Assembly (NCBI GenBank): GCA_021805545.1
Contig: JAJZFB010000023.1
Location: 1 to 64,000 of the forward strand
DNA from: Pseudomonadota bacterium
GTDB lineage: Bacteria > Pseudomonadota > Alphaproteobacteria > Acetobacterales > Acetobacteraceae
Length of the DNA: 64,000 bases
Direction: 5' to 3'
This document shows, one piece after another, positions 23,605 to 32,699 of this stretch (positions are counted from its first letter, which is position 1; every line of letters starts with the position of its first letter). The position numbers and the translations under genes were made by a program. Below the pieces are notes generated by a model, which was given only the letters and a program-made list of their open reading frames with translations, searched no databases and was not told the origin of the DNA.

Positions 23605-24057
23605 ATGGAATTTTGGCGCGAAAAAACCTTGGCAGAGATGAGCCGTGCGGAGTGGGAAGCGCTTTGCGACGGGTGCGGGCGCTGCTGCCTGCACAAATTA
23701 CGCGACGAGGCGACGGATGAACTGAGCTTTACCAACGTGGCCTGCCGCTTGCTGGACGTAACCACGGGCCGCTGCTCCAGCTATAAAAACAGGCGCGAAT
23801 TTGTGCCCGACTGCGTGCAGCTAACCCCAAAGAGGTTGCGCAGCATTGACTGGCTTCCGCCCTCTTGCGCGTACCGGCTCATCGCGGAGGGTAAAAATTT
23901 ACCGGCCTGGCACCCGCTGCGCTCCGGCCGGGCGGAAAGCGTGGTGGAGGCCGGAGCCTCGGTGGCCGGGCGCTGTATAAGCGAGCGCGAGGCTGGACGG
24001 CTGGAACACCATCTGGTGGAATGGCCGGCCCAGATGCCAAAACCGGCACGCAAATGA
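23605..24057 (+). CDS. YcgN/UPF0260-like cysteine-cluster protein
   Basis: A 150-residue cytoplasmic protein of the YcgN (UPF0260) family. Cysteines occur in the family pattern: LCDGCGRCCLHKL near residue 20, FTNVACRLLD, GRCSSYKNR, FVPDCV, and LPPSCAYRL. These are thought to bind a metal centre, but no function is established. The start ATG gives the typical length. It overlaps the next gene by 4 nt if that one starts at 24054. Confidence 0.85.
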   Translation: MEFWREKTLAEMSRAEWEALCDGCGRCCLHKLRDEATDELSFTNVACRLLDVTTGRCSSYKNRREFVPDCVQLTPKRLRSIDWLPPSCAYRLIAEGKNLPAWHPLRSGRAESVVEAGASVAGRCISEREAGRLEHHLVEWPAQMPKPARK

Positions 24058-24761
24058 AACTGGAAGCCCAAACCACCGAAATGCTGCCGGTGGGGGGCGT
24101 GCTGACAGCCGTGGCCTTCCGCCGCTCAGAACGGGCGCGCAAGATTTCGCTCCGTATAGACCCGAAATTCGATGGGATTCTCATCACCCTGCCCCTGCGT
24201 GTTTCCCGCCAGGCGGGGCTGGCATTGCTGCGCCAGCACGAGCATTGGGCGGCAGAGCGCCTGGCTGCCCTGCCCCGCCCCGTACGTTTTGCCGCCGGGG
24301 CCGAGGTGCCGGTGGGCGGCGTGCCACATAGTGTGGTGCCAGTGCCAGGGGGGCGCGGCGGGGCATGGATTGAGTCCGGGCGGATTTTCGTGGCGGGCGA
24401 GCCGGAATTTTTGGCCCGCCGCCTGACCGATTGCCTGAAGCACCTGGCCCGGCAGAAACTGACTGCGCTGGCGATGGAAAAAGCCGTGGCCGCGGGTATT
24501 AAGCCGCGTGCCGTGCGGGTTAAGGACACACGCACACGCTGGGGGTCTTGCGCGCCTGATGGCACGCTGGCCTTTTGCTGGCGGCTGGTCTGCGCCCCAG
24601 AGTTTGTGCAGGATTACGTGGTGGCGCACGAGGTGGCACATTTGCGGCATATGAACCATGGCCGCCAGTTCTGGGCACTTACCGCCACGCTAACGCCGCA
24701 CCGCGATGCAGCCAATGACTGGTTGAACAATAACGGTCTCGAGTTGCTTCGGCTGGGTTGA
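24054..24761 (+). CDS. YgjP-like (DUF45) M48-type metallopeptidase
   Basis: A 235-residue protein of the YgjP/SprT-like zinc peptidase group. RTRWGSCAPDGTLAFCWRLV is the highly conserved R-WGSC block, and VVAHEVAHLRHMNHGRQFW contains the HExxH zinc motif and the downstream H-x6-W. The ATG at 24054 forms an ATGA overlap with the previous stop; an in-frame ATG at 24021 would add 11 residues. No membrane segment is seen. The cellular substrate is unknown. Confidence 0.85.
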   Translation: MKLEAQTTEMLPVGGVLTAVAFRRSERARKISLRIDPKFDGILITLPLRVSRQAGLALLRQHEHWAAERLAALPRPVRFAAGAEVPVGGVPHSVVPVPGGRGGAWIESGRIFVAGEPEFLARRLTDCLKHLARQKLTALAMEKAVAAGIKPRAVRVKDTRTRWGSCAPDGTLAFCWRLVCAPEFVQDYVVAHEVAHLRHMNHGRQFWALTATLTPHRDAANDWLNNNGLELLRLG

Positions 24762-24790
24762 GCCCCCGGGCGCGCCGGGGCGCTGGTGGC

Positions 24791-26884
24791 TCAGTTCGAC
24801 GGCAATGTTGCCAGGGCACGCTCGGCACGGCCCGGCAGAATGATGCCATGACACAGGCTTGGTTTATACGATTCCGCATGGTTGGGAGAGCACACCGGCG
24901 GCGGGTAATTAACCTGGCTGTGCAGCAGCGAGAGCTGGTAGTAGGTGCGCGCCGCACTATACATGCCGGCCTGCTGCGCGGCCACGCCCAGATAATAGTA
25001 GCCAATATCATTGCCGCCCACCGATTTGATGACGGTATTCGACAGCGCCTTGGCATCATGTGTTTTGGCAGCCGTGGCCATGGCCATGGCGGTTTTCGCG
25101 CTGGTGGAACCATCTGAAGGCAGGCGGGTTTTACCCATGGAAAAATCTTCGTAAGAACTCCCGCTCAGCGGTGTGGGTGCTGGCGGCAGGGCGGGTGGCG
25201 CTTCCTTCTTCTCGGCGGTTTTGCTGTCGTTTTTGGCAGCTTCCTTGGCCGGTGGCGCATTGGCGGCTTCAGTAAGTTTGTCGGCCTCGTCAGCGCCAGC
25301 GGATTCGGCTGTCACGTTCGGCGCGCTCATGGCGGGGCGGGCCTGGGCAGCCGCGGCAGCGGCAGCCTCGGCGGCTTGTTTGGCCGCGGCTTTGCTTTGC
25401 TGGGCAGCCTTGGCCGCGGCGTCTTTGGCGGTATGCTCCTGCGCGGCCTTCAGCGCGGCTATCTGTGCTGCCTGGGCGGCGGCGGCCTCTTGGGCTTGCT
25501 GCGCGGCTTGAGCAGCCTCGGCCTCCTGCGCGGCTTGGGCGGCTTCTTTCTCGGCTTCCTGGGCGGCTTGTTCCTGGGCGGCTTGCTGCTGGGCGGCAGC
25601 GGCTTCCTGGGCTGCCTTTTCAGCCGCCTTCTTGGCTGCTGCTTCTTGCGCGGCTTTTTCGGCGGCAGCTTTGGCTGCTGCTTCCTGCGCGGCTTTTTCG
25701 GCGGCTTGCTGGGCGGCTTGCTGGGCGGCTTGCTGCGCCGCCGCTTGTTGCGCGGCGGCTTCCTGCGCGGCCTTCGCTGCAGCGGCGGCTTTTGCCGCCT
25801 CGGCCTGGGCTTGTGCCTCGGCCTGGGCTTGCGCCTGTTGTTGCGCCTGGCTGGGCTGCGCGGTGGCTTGCGCCACAGGCTGGGGTGCGGAGGCCTGGCT
25901 GGAATTTTGCTGCGGCGCGGGGCTGGGCGCGGGGCTGGGCGCGTGTTTGCCGCCATGCATGAGCGCGAAAGCACCAACACCGATGAGCAGCACGGCCCCT
26001 GCCCCTATTCCGGCCATCAACCCAGCCTTGCTCTTGGCTTGCTGCACCGGCGGCGGCGCCACCTTGGCGGGTGAAGGTGGCGTGCCCAGCATATATTCAT
26101 TACGGATTGGGTCTGATATGGCCACATGATTCTGGCCAGCGAAATTATACAAAACGATGCGCGCGGGCAGGAACACGATATTGCATTCACGCTGATAATT
26201 CACATCGCCGATTTCGAGCTTCTTGGCGGTCTCGTATGTTTTGGCGTGTTCCTTCAGCCAGTCGATCCCGCGGTCGCTGACATATTCATCAACAAGCCGG
26301 TTCAGCACTTCACGGTTGATGGGCGCTGGCGCGCTTGCCGCGGCTTCGGCGGCGGGAAAGCCGCGGCGGAGCAACTGGTCGAGCGCATTGGCGGCCTCAT
26401 GCAAAAGCGGTTTGGCTGCTCCCAGCGCCTCTTCGCCGAAGGCGCGCAATATACCCTTGAAGGAGGTGCTGTACTCACCGCTTTCGGGGAAGTATTCGTA
26501 ATAATCCTCGCGGTTTGGGCTGCGCGGGGCGGGTGGCAGCGCGTAGGTCTCGCCCCGCTCGCGCGCCGCTTGGTATTTCTTTTCCTCTAGCTGGTAGGCC
26601 TGATAATCGCGCTCATATTGGCGCTGGTCGCGTTCATACACCAGGCGCTGGAACGACCCCCGCAGCAGGCTCCATCGGCCCGCGCTGTCCACGCTGGTGA
26701 CCGACATGGGCAGGAGCACATCCGTTATGCTGGCGATGGTGATCGCGCCCTCAATGTCGGCACCGGTGAGCCCCCCCGTGCGCAGCCAGTTGCGGAACAC
26801 AATTTCGGTTTCGGACTTGGATATGGCGGGCTGGGCAAGAAGATAAACCTCTCTGTCCATGACAACCCGAATATCATTATCCAT
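24791..26884 (-). CDS. Large membrane-anchored protein with an Ala/Gln-rich helical stalk
   Basis: A 697-residue protein I do not recognise. Residues 1-280 form a charged soluble part without known motifs (it includes DQRQYERDYQAYQLEEKKY and a Pro linker near 270). Residues ~287-309 are one hydrophobic, Gly/Ala-rich membrane segment. Residues ~340-516 are almost only Ala, Gln, Glu and Lys, with AAQEAAA-type repeats expected to form a long helix as in TolA. The C-terminal ~130 residues contain a TPR-like block (GYYYLGVAAQQAGMYSAARTYYQLS). No Sec signal is present, so the N-terminal part should be cytoplasmic and the stalk periplasmic. Both flanking genes face away in function. Confidence 0.75.
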   Translation of the reverse strand: MDNDIRVVMDREVYLLAQPAISKSETEIVFRNWLRTGGLTGADIEGAITIASITDVLLPMSVTSVDSAGRWSLLRGSFQRLVYERDQRQYERDYQAYQLEEKKYQAARERGETYALPPAPRSPNREDYYEYFPESGEYSTSFKGILRAFGEEALGAAKPLLHEAANALDQLLRRGFPAAEAAASAPAPINREVLNRLVDEYVSDRGIDWLKEHAKTYETAKKLEIGDVNYQRECNIVFLPARIVLYNFAGQNHVAISDPIRNEYMLGTPPSPAKVAPPPVQQAKSKAGLMAGIGAGAVLLIGVGAFALMHGGKHAPSPAPSPAPQQNSSQASAPQPVAQATAQPSQAQQQAQAQAEAQAQAEAAKAAAAAKAAQEAAAQQAAAQQAAQQAAQQAAEKAAQEAAAKAAAEKAAQEAAAKKAAEKAAQEAAAAQQQAAQEQAAQEAEKEAAQAAQEAEAAQAAQQAQEAAAAQAAQIAALKAAQEHTAKDAAAKAAQQSKAAAKQAAEAAAAAAAQARPAMSAPNVTAESAGADEADKLTEAANAPPAKEAAKNDSKTAEKKEAPPALPPAPTPLSGSSYEDFSMGKTRLPSDGSTSAKTAMAMATAAKTHDAKALSNTVIKSVGGNDIGYYYLGVAAQQAGMYSAARTYYQLSLLHSQVNYPPPVCSPNHAESYKPSLCHGIILPGRAERALATLPSN

Positions 26885-27176
26885 GACGGCCTGCTCCCTG
26901 AGCGCTTATCGTTAGGCGTTCCGTCTACCACAGCGGGACAGGCTTATGAAGTCCCTGCAATATACTGGTGGGGTAAATTATTGCGCTCCACGCCGGTTGA
27001 ACATGGTTTTTCGCGGGATTTTGCCGCCGGCGCGGTTTTATGTTGCATCGCAACAAAGCGATGCTGGAATGGCGCGGTCTGGCAATATGTAATTTTCACG
27101 CGTATTTGCGGGGTGCTTTGCGCTCTTGCTACACTTGCGGCGGCGCCGCCAGACGCGGGGCGAAAGGAGCGCAACG

Positions 27177-28124
27177 ATGCTGCCATTACGTGAATTGGGA
27201 CGATCAGGGATCGACATTCCTCCCGTGATTCTGGGGGGCAACGTGTTTGGCTGGACGGCGGATACCGCCACCTCGTTCCGCGTGCTGGATGCGGCGCTGG
27301 AACGCGGGCTGAATGCCATCGACACGGCCGATGCCTATTCCCGCTGGTTGCCAGGCCATGCCGGCGGCGAATCCGAGGCGATACTCGGCGTGTGGATGAA
27401 GGAGCGGCAGAATCGCGATAAGTTGATTATCGCCACCAAGGTGGGGCTGGACATGGGCGCTGGTAAGGAGGGCCTGTCGCGCCAGCGTATTTTTCAGGCC
27501 GTGGATGAATCGCTGATCCGGCTGCAGACCGATTACATAGACCTGTACCAGGCGCACCGCGACAAGCCTGCCACGCCTCTTGAAGAGACGCTGGGGGCGT
27601 TCACCGATCTTATCAAGGCTGGCAAGGTGCGTGCCATCGGCGCTTCCAATTATACGGCCCCACGCATGGCCGAGGCAGACTCTATCAGCAAGGCCAACGG
27701 GCTGGCGCGGTTTGAGAGCCTGCAGCCCTTGTATAATTTAATGGAACGCACCGAGTATGAGGGCCCGTTACAGGATTTCTGCGTGGCCAGAAATGTGGGA
27801 GTTATAAATTATTACGCCTTGGCGGCTGGGTTTCTCACCGGCAAATACCGCAGCGTGCAAAATTCCTCCGGGCCGCGCGGGGGCACGGTACGAAAATATT
27901 GCAACGAAAAGGGCTGGGCCGTGCTGGCGGCGCTGGACAAGCACGCTGCCCGGCTAGGCGGCACACCCGCGCAACTGGCCATTGCCTGGGTGCTGACGCG
28001 GCCAGGAATCGCGGCGCCAATTGCCAGCGTGACGAAGGTGGAACAGTTGGATGACCTGGTGAGGGCGGCAATGCTGAAGCTGGACGCGGCGGCGCTGACG
28101 GATTTGGAAGCCGCAAGCGCGTGA
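27177..28124 (+). CDS. Aldo/keto reductase
   Basis: A 315-residue NADPH-dependent oxidoreductase with a TIM barrel. GRSGIDIPPVILGGNVFGW opens the domain, GLNAIDTADAYS has the catalytic Asp and Tyr, KLIIATKVG the catalytic Lys, and DLYQAHR carries the catalytic His position. GASNYT and SVTKVEQLDDLV complete the cofactor site. Start ATG at 27177 follows an AAAGGAGC ribosome site. It belongs to the YghZ/IolS-like group; the substrate is unknown. It overlaps the following methyltransferase by 4 nt. Confidence 0.88.
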   Translation: MLPLRELGRSGIDIPPVILGGNVFGWTADTATSFRVLDAALERGLNAIDTADAYSRWLPGHAGGESEAILGVWMKERQNRDKLIIATKVGLDMGAGKEGLSRQRIFQAVDESLIRLQTDYIDLYQAHRDKPATPLEETLGAFTDLIKAGKVRAIGASNYTAPRMAEADSISKANGLARFESLQPLYNLMERTEYEGPLQDFCVARNVGVINYYALAAGFLTGKYRSVQNSSGPRGGTVRKYCNEKGWAVLAALDKHAARLGGTPAQLAIAWVLTRPGIAAPIASVTKVEQLDDLVRAAMLKLDAAALTDLEAASA

Positions 28125-28948
28125 GTGTGGACCGCATCCGCCATTTGCTGAGACGCCTTGCGGGGCTTGAAGCTGCCCCGCCATGTTCTGCCCTGCCCCC
28201 GCTTGAGCCTGATATGCCGCTGCGCGATACGGTGATGCGCGGGTGGTTCAACTCTGCAACGGGCGAGCTGGTTCCGAATTTTCCGGTAGGGCCGGATGAT
28301 GTGGTAGCGGATATAGGCTGCGGTGATGGCGGCCATGCCCGCTTCTGCGCCAGCCGCGGCGCCCGTGTGATATTGGCCGATATAGACCCGGCGGCGCTGG
28401 CCGAAGCCACGAAGCGCGTGGCCGCCGAACCCGCCTGCCCAGGGCATGAAAGCCATCTGACGGATTGCGCCCCCTTACCGGTAGCCAGTGAGAGTGTAAC
28501 CCGGGTGATTTGTACCGAGGTGATCGAGCATGTTGAAGACCCCGCGCAGCTCATGGCGGAACTGGCGCGGATCGGGCGGCCTGGCGCGCTCTATCTCATC
28601 GCCTGCCCCGCGCCAGGTTCGGAAGAGATACAAAAACGCCTTGCTCCCGCCTCGTATTTTCAAAAGCCAAACCATTTGCGGATCATCCAGCCCGATGAGC
28701 TGGATGGCTATGCCGTGGCAGCGGGGCTGCGGGTGGAGGGGCGGTTCAGCTCCGGTTTCTACTGGTCCATCTGGTGGGCCTTGTTCTGGGCCGCCGGTGT
28801 TCCTTTCGAGCGTCCAACCCATCCGCTACTAGAGAGCTGGGCGCGGACGTGGCAAATTTTACTGGACCAGCCAGGCGGCCCGGCCGTGAAACATGCGCTG
28901 GATGACCTGCAGCCCAAAACCCAGATGGTGCTGGCACGAAAGCCGTAA
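28121..28948 (+). CDS. Class I SAM-dependent methyltransferase
   Basis: A 275-residue protein. VADIGCGDGGHARFCASRGA is SAM-binding motif I, VILADIDPAAL motif II, and VTRVICTEVIEHVEDPAQLMAEL is the post-I block common to UbiE/UbiG-like methyltransferases. RLAPASYFQKPNHLRII is a typical downstream element. The start is GTG overlapping the aldo/keto reductase stop. The C-terminal half has Trp/Phe-rich stretches that could bind a membrane or lipid substrate. The substrate is not deducible. Confidence 0.82.
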   Translation: MSVDRIRHLLRRLAGLEAAPPCSALPPLEPDMPLRDTVMRGWFNSATGELVPNFPVGPDDVVADIGCGDGGHARFCASRGARVILADIDPAALAEATKRVAAEPACPGHESHLTDCAPLPVASESVTRVICTEVIEHVEDPAQLMAELARIGRPGALYLIACPAPGSEEIQKRLAPASYFQKPNHLRIIQPDELDGYAVAAGLRVEGRFSSGFYWSIWWALFWAAGVPFERPTHPLLESWARTWQILLDQPGGPAVKHALDDLQPKTQMVLARKP

Positions 28949-28991
28949 TCCTTCGCGGACAGAGCTTGATCCACCGCCCGCCATTGTGCCG

Positions 28992-29741
28992 TTACATATA
29001 AATACCACCGTTTACATTGATCTCCTGCCCGGTGATGTAACCCGCTTTGTCAGAGCAAAGAAATTCGCACGCATAAGCAATATCTTCCGGCGTGCCTGCG
29101 CGGGCGATGGGAATGTGCTGCGCGAGCACCTCGATGGGCGGCACCTCGCCCGCCGCGGCGCCTTTGCGGGCCAGGGGCGTATCCACCAGCGAGGGCGGAA
29201 TGGTGTTGGCGGTGATACCATGCTTGGCCAGCTCGCGCGCCAGCGCCTTCGTCAGGCCGATAACGCCGCCCTTGGCCGCCGAATAATGCGCGCGGTCCGA
29301 GGAGCCCCATTGCGCCGCATTAGAGGAGATGGTGACGATACGCCCCCATTTGCCCGCCACCATGTCGGGCACAGCCGCCTGGATGGTATGGAACACGCCG
29401 GTGAGGTTCACGTCGATCATCCGCTGCCAGACTTCAACCGGCATGGAGATGAAATCTTCCGCCTTCGAGATGCCGGCATTGGCAATAACGATGCTGATGG
29501 GGCCAAGCTCTTTGCGGATGGCGGCATAGGCGCTGTCGATCTGCGCGCGATGGGAAACATCGGCCTTGGCGGCGTATATTTTGGCACCCTTGGCGCGCAA
29601 GGCGCCGGCCTCGCGCTGCAGGGCGTCCTCCTGCACGTCCAGCATGGCCACCGGGTGGCCATTAGCGGCAAAGAGCTGGCAAATGCCCAAGCCCATGCCG
29701 GAGGCACCGCCGGTAACGACGACGGCACGATTCTGATTCAT
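28992..29741 (-). CDS. Short-chain dehydrogenase/reductase
   Basis: A 249-residue SDR of the classical FabG-like type. VVTGGASGMGLGICQLF is the cofactor-binding motif, IVIANAGIS the NAG motif, ISSNAAQWG the catalytic Ser region and YSAAKGGVIG the catalytic Tyr-x3-Lys; GQEINVNGG ends the domain. An acidic residue after the second strand (LDVQED) suggests NAD(H) rather than NADP(H). It is the last gene of the ferredoxin-P450-SDR set (19 bp after the P450), so it probably oxidises the alcohol made by the P450. The substrate is unknown. Confidence 0.88.
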   Translation of the reverse strand: MNQNRAVVVTGGASGMGLGICQLFAANGHPVAMLDVQEDALQREAGALRAKGAKIYAAKADVSHRAQIDSAYAAIRKELGPISIVIANAGISKAEDFISMPVEVWQRMIDVNLTGVFHTIQAAVPDMVAGKWGRIVTISSNAAQWGSSDRAHYSAAKGGVIGLTKALARELAKHGITANTIPPSLVDTPLARKGAAAGEVPPIEVLAQHIPIARAGTPEDIAYACEFLCSDKAGYITGQEINVNGGIYM

Positions 29742-29760
29742 GTTTCTCTCCCGTTTATAA

Positions 29761-31035
29761 TTAGTGGCGCGGCGTGAGTTTGAGCCGCAGCTCCTCCAGC
29801 CCGCGAATAATAAAGCTGGGTTCATAAGCCAGCCTGCGCGCGCCGCGCGGGCCATGCACTGTTTCGTCCAGATCGATATACGAGGTTTTTTGCAGGAATT
29901 TTTCCAGCACGATGCGCGTTTCCACCCGTGCCAGCGGCGCGCCGATGCACACATGCGCGCCACGCCCGAAGGCAACATGCTCCTTGATCTTTGGCCGCCC
30001 GATGATGAACTCTTGCGGATTCTCAAACCGGCGCGGGTCGCGGTTGGCGGCGGCGAAGGAGATCATCACCTTGGTGCCGATGGGGATCTCCACGCCGCCT
30101 ACCTTGGTGGTCTTACGCGCCAGGCGCGAGGTCATCTTGGTGGAGCCTTCCAGGCGCAGCACTTCCTCGATGAAATCCGGCAGCAGCGAGGAATCGGCGC
30201 GCAGCCGGTCCTGCAGGCCGGGCTGCTCGACGATGAAACGCATGGCGTTGCCCAGCAGCTTGGCCGTGGTGTCCTGCCCAGCACCGAACAGGAAGGTCGA
30301 GAGGCGCACAAGCTCGGCAATGTCCGGCTTGGTGCCGTCCGGATAGCTGGCGGCGGCGAGTTCGCTCAGCACGTCGCCGCGCGGGGCCTGCATGCGCTCC
30401 ATAAGGTAGTTCACGAAGAAGCCGGCCATGACCACAAGCGGCTGGTTCTGGCCGGTTCGCTCCTGTTCATCTAGGCTGCCGGGCGGCACGCCTTCGGCGA
30501 TAACTTTCATGAAATGGTCGCGGTCGTCTGGCGGCACGCCGAGCAAATCGGCGACGACCAGCGTGGCGAAGGGCACGTTGATGTCCTTGATGAGGTCGCA
30601 TCCGCCATTGGCCACGGCATCGGCTGCCAGCTTACCGGCCAGCCCGGTCATGTACTCCTCATTGGCCTTCAGGCGCGAGGGGGTGAAAAGGCGGCTGAGC
30701 AACGCGCGTGAATTGGTGTGTGGCTTATCATCGCGCGCCACCAGCAGGTCACCACCCAGGAATTGCGCGCGGTGCGCCTCTATCTGGCCGGTAAGGTCGT
30801 CACCTTCGGGCGTGAAGGGTAACGGCATGGCGGCACCGCCAGTGGAGACGGCGGAGGAGAAATCCACCGTGTTGTTCAGCACTTCCAGCGCCTCAGCAAA
30901 GCCGGTCACAACGAATATGTCGCGCCCCGGCAGACGGTAAACAGGGCCTTTCTCGCGCAGCGCCTCAAAATAGGCATACGGGTCGAGCAGGATGGAATGA
31001 TCGGTGAAATAGTCGCGGTCGGCCAGATCTTGCAT
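29761..31035 (-). CDS. Cytochrome P450
   Basis: A 424-residue soluble bacterial class I P450. FLFGAGQDTTAKLLGNAM is the I-helix oxygen-activating motif, EEVLRLEGSTKMTSRLARK has the E-x-x-R, and FGRGAHVCIGAPLARVETR is the heme loop with the axial Cys near residue 357. It inserts oxygen into an unactivated carbon. Electrons should come from the adjacent [2Fe-2S] ferredoxin, 37 bp upstream in the same operon; no ferredoxin reductase gene is in the window. The substrate class cannot be told. Confidence 0.93.
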   Translation of the reverse strand: MQDLADRDYFTDHSILLDPYAYFEALREKGPVYRLPGRDIFVVTGFAEALEVLNNTVDFSSAVSTGGAAMPLPFTPEGDDLTGQIEAHRAQFLGGDLLVARDDKPHTNSRALLSRLFTPSRLKANEEYMTGLAGKLAADAVANGGCDLIKDINVPFATLVVADLLGVPPDDRDHFMKVIAEGVPPGSLDEQERTGQNQPLVVMAGFFVNYLMERMQAPRGDVLSELAAASYPDGTKPDIAELVRLSTFLFGAGQDTTAKLLGNAMRFIVEQPGLQDRLRADSSLLPDFIEEVLRLEGSTKMTSRLARKTTKVGGVEIPIGTKVMISFAAANRDPRRFENPQEFIIGRPKIKEHVAFGRGAHVCIGAPLARVETRIVLEKFLQKTSYIDLDETVHGPRGARRLAYEPSFIIRGLEELRLKLTPRH

Positions 31036-31072
31036 TATTCAACTCCGGATTTTCTTGGACGTTTGGTTCGGA

Positions 31073-31390
31073 TCAATCCTCGTCGGCGATGGTCACGCGC
31101 AGCCCATCCAGCTTGCTGGTGATGAGTATCTGGCAGCCCAGGCGCGAATGCTCGTTGCGGCGCATGGAACCGTCCAGCAGCTCGCTTTCGTCCTCGCTCA
31201 TCTCGCCAGCAGCCGCCATCCAGCCAGGATCGACATGCACATGGCAGGTGGCGCAGGAACATACGCCGCCGCACAGGGCCAGCAGGCCCTCCAGCCCGGC
31301 ATCGCGTATGGCCATCATAACCGTGGTGCCGGGTTCGGCATTCAGGGTGTGGGTTTCACCTTTGGCGGTGGTAACAAAGATTTGCGGCAT
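31073..31390 (-). CDS. Adrenodoxin-type [2Fe-2S] ferredoxin
   Basis: A 105-residue plant/adrenodoxin-fold ferredoxin. Cluster Cys residues are in LALCGGVCSCATCHVHV (C-x5-C-x2-C) near residues 40-49 and RLGCQI near residue 86. RNEHSRLGCQI is the usual end of this class. It lies directly upstream of the P450 gene on the same strand and is its likely electron donor. It is divergent from the first TetR gene with about 70 bp between the two, which is where control would act. Confidence 0.92.
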   Translation of the reverse strand: MPQIFVTTAKGETHTLNAEPGTTVMMAIRDAGLEGLLALCGGVCSCATCHVHVDPGWMAAAGEMSEDESELLDGSMRRNEHSRLGCQILITSKLDGLRVTIADED

Positions 31391-31461
31391 TTATTCAGGC
31401 TCATTCTATGTTAGGCGGGAAACATGCGCACCATTATGGCGGCGCGGCCAGAGGTTAAGAG

Positions 31462-32106
31462 ATGAAGACAAAACAGGCCAGACAATCCCCAGCCAATGTA
31501 TGCGACACTATGGCGCATACACCGGCTGGCACGGTGCCGTCAAGCGTAACAGACCCGCGCGCGATAAAATCCGGTCAGGCCTTGCGCGCCGCCATGCTGC
31601 GGCTGCTGGAGCGCAAACCGCTTGAGCAAATCACCATCCGCGAGATTGCCGCCGAGGCTGGTGTGCATTACGCCACGTTCTTCCGCCACCACCCCACTAA
31701 GGAAGCGCTGCTGGATGATGTGGCGGCGGACCAGATCGCCCAGCTGGTGGGGCTGACCCTCCCTGTGCTGGATGAAGCTGGCGGCGATGCCTCTTTTCTG
31801 GCCCTGGCGGCTTATGTGAATGAGCATCGCAGCCTGTGGACCATATTGCTGACTGGCGGCGCCGCCGCTTCCATGCGGGCGGCGTTGCTGCGTATCTCGC
31901 AACGGGTGGCGGCGGAACGCGCGCCCACGGAAAGCTGGATACCAGTGGACCTGGCCGTAACCTGTACGGTGACCTTGATTGTGGAAATTCTCTCCTGGTG
32001 GCTGCGCCAGCCGGAGGAGGCGTTGAGCGTGGCGCAGGCGGCGCGAATTTTGCACCGGCTGGTACTCTCCTCCACGATCACCGGCGCGGTGGAGGCGCTG
32101 GCATGA
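31462..32106 (+). CDS. TetR-family transcriptional regulator 1
   Basis: A 214-residue TetR-type repressor. The DNA-binding domain is ITIREIAAEAGVHYATFFRHHPTKEALLDDV, near residues 55-85, after an unusually long N-terminal tail (about 40 residues). The C-terminal part has the hydrophobic effector-binding helices. An internal ATG at residue 17 (MAHTPAG) is an alternative start. It is divergent from the ferredoxin-P450-SDR operon and followed by a second TetR gene with a 4-nt overlap. Confidence 0.85.
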   Translation: MKTKQARQSPANVCDTMAHTPAGTVPSSVTDPRAIKSGQALRAAMLRLLERKPLEQITIREIAAEAGVHYATFFRHHPTKEALLDDVAADQIAQLVGLTLPVLDEAGGDASFLALAAYVNEHRSLWTILLTGGAAASMRAALLRISQRVAAERAPTESWIPVDLAVTCTVTLIVEILSWWLRQPEEALSVAQAARILHRLVLSSTITGAVEALA

Positions 32107-32699
32107 GCCGCGCGGCAACCGCACCGCGCCGCTATAAGGGGTTCGATGAAACCCATCAGGTTCTCATTGAAGCGGCCGTAAGATTGATTGCCGAACGCGG
32201 GGTGGACGCGCTCTCGCTCTCGGCCCTGGCGCGGGCGGCCGCGGTAAACCGCACCACCGTATATTACCATTTCAAAGACAGGGACGCGCTGGTCGCGGCG
32301 GTCAAAAGCTGGTCCTCGGAGCAAATTCTGCAGGCCTTCCGGCACGATCTGCCCCAACAGCAGCGCCTGGAACACGTCACGCGCTTCGTTCTCGCCAACC
32401 CTGAGATCATGGGGCTGTGGATCGAGGACTTCATTTCCCCTGGCGGCATCCATACCGTCTACCGCCATTGGGACGAGCTGGTGGCGGGGATAAGGGCGCA
32501 TTTCGGCAGAATATCCCCCGGCGAGGAGGTGGACGCTGAAGTTTATTGTGTGCAGCTTCTCACAAGTGCCTTCATAGGCCCGCGCGTGTTCCGCAACAGG
32601 GTGAATGGTACGGTAGGCGACGAAGACATTGTGCGCCGCTTCTGTGCGGAGCAGCAACGCGTATTGCGGCGCGACGGGCTGCTGACACTGGATGGATGA
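32103..32699 (+). CDS. TetR-family transcriptional regulator 2
   Basis: A 198-residue TetR-type repressor. LSLSALARAAAVNRTTVYYHFKDRDALVAAV is the helix-turn-helix near residues 37-67. The ligand-binding half follows. It starts in an ATGA overlap with regulator 1. Its last 10 nt are the left arm of a 20-bp perfect inverted repeat that stands 39 nt ahead of the Rieske oxygenase gene. That arrangement suggests it could control the oxygenase. The effector is unknown. Confidence 0.88.
   Translation: MSRAATAPRRYKGFDETHQVLIEAAVRLIAERGVDALSLSALARAAAVNRTTVYYHFKDRDALVAAVKSWSSEQILQAFRHDLPQQQRLEHVTRFVLANPEIMGLWIEDFISPGGIHTVYRHWDELVAGIRAHFGRISPGEEVDAEVYCVQLLTSAFIGPRVFRNRVNGTVGDEDIVRRFCAEQQRVLRRDGLLTLDG

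Noticed and set aside
25376-26074. 232-codon Gly/Leu-rich plus-strand frame
   Set aside because: It lies opposite the Ala/Gln repeat of the stalk protein; the GCC/CAG repeat on the other strand reads as GGC/CTG, giving the Gly/Leu bias.
24791-26884. TolA itself for the stalk protein
   Set aside because: The membrane helix is at about residue 290 rather than at the N-terminus, the C-terminal part is not a TolA III domain, and no tolQRB-pal genes are near.
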